From Glandiceps talaboti (taxonomy: Eukaryota > Hemichordata > Enteropneusta > Spengelidae): a stretch of DNA of 64,000 bases. The position numbers were made by a program, and so were the translations under genes. This document shows, piece after piece, positions 63,906 through 64,000 of the stretch (position 1 is the first letter of the stretch; each line of letters starts with the position of its first letter). A model generated the notes under the pieces. It was given only the letters and a program-made list of their open reading frames with translations, did not search any database and had not been told where the DNA came from. The stretch lies in NCBI RefSeq assembly GCF_964340395.1, contig NC_135551.1, positions 23,591,003 to 23,655,002 of the forward strand. The letters run 5' to 3'.

Positions 63906-64000
63906 TGCAAGTCTTTTGGTCGACCTAGAAGTACAGTGCACATATCATTACGCGTCTTCTGTAACTTGTAAGTGTTCTTACCGTATGTTAACAATAGGCA

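Larger units (their letters stand above)
62497..64000. other. Right flank, no gene recognised
   Basis: Contains the third MITE family 1 copy (62675-62961) and the inverted copy of the dispersed repeat (63290-63905). I looked for a further exon of the Cys-rich gene here and found none, so it would lie beyond the window. The frame at 63200-63529 is repeat sequence. Confidence 0.65.

Overview
The window is nuclear DNA of an invertebrate animal, probably marine. It is AT-rich, genes are split by GT-AG introns, intergenic space is wide and full of microsatellites, foldback elements and LINE debris, and the protein families (two-pore-domain potassium channels, C-type lectin, Tx1-type L1 retrotransposon, cysteine-rich secreted protein) are metazoan. 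I cannot name the species; amphioxus, hemichordate, mollusc, annelid or brachiopod would all fit.

Layout. 1-426 is the last exon of a K2P potassium channel whose 5' part lies outside the window. Three complete two-exon K2P genes follow on the same strand (10315-18299, 21986-24149, 25770-28373), and a fifth lies at 47756-49653. All four complete genes are split at the same place, inside the codon for the first glycine of the first-pore GYG selectivity filter (phase 1). All carry an unusually long, charged cytoplasmic loop between M2 and M3 (about 140-210 residues) and a short Cys-rich tail. This is a tandemly expanded channel family. Between the fourth and fifth channels are a recent 1.4-kb direct duplication made of LINE fragments (29924-31332 and 32796-34229), several foldback elements, and a four-exon secreted C-type lectin gene (39334-41711).

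The right end (52348-55853) holds five exons of a secreted protein with a signal peptide, two six-to-eight-cysteine repeats and the start of a further domain. I tentatively link it to animal peptidoglycan-hydrolase/M15-like proteins. Its next intron has been invaded, in antisense, by a full-length L1 retrotransposon of the Tx1 type (about 56164-62415). Both ORFs are open, and (TTC)n microsatellite, read in the element's sense, sits at both ends. This looks like microsatellite-targeted insertion, as described for some Tx1-clade families.

Much of the remainder is repeats. There are two MITE-like families with three copies each, further TIR or foldback elements, a >500-bp dispersed repeat present at 35.5 kb and inverted at 63.3 kb, three minisatellites, and repeated compound (GA)n-(ACAG)n blocks. 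No rRNA, convincing tRNA, CRISPR or prokaryote-type feature was found. All exon borders were read by eye from splice consensus and reading frame; no alignment or transcript evidence was available.
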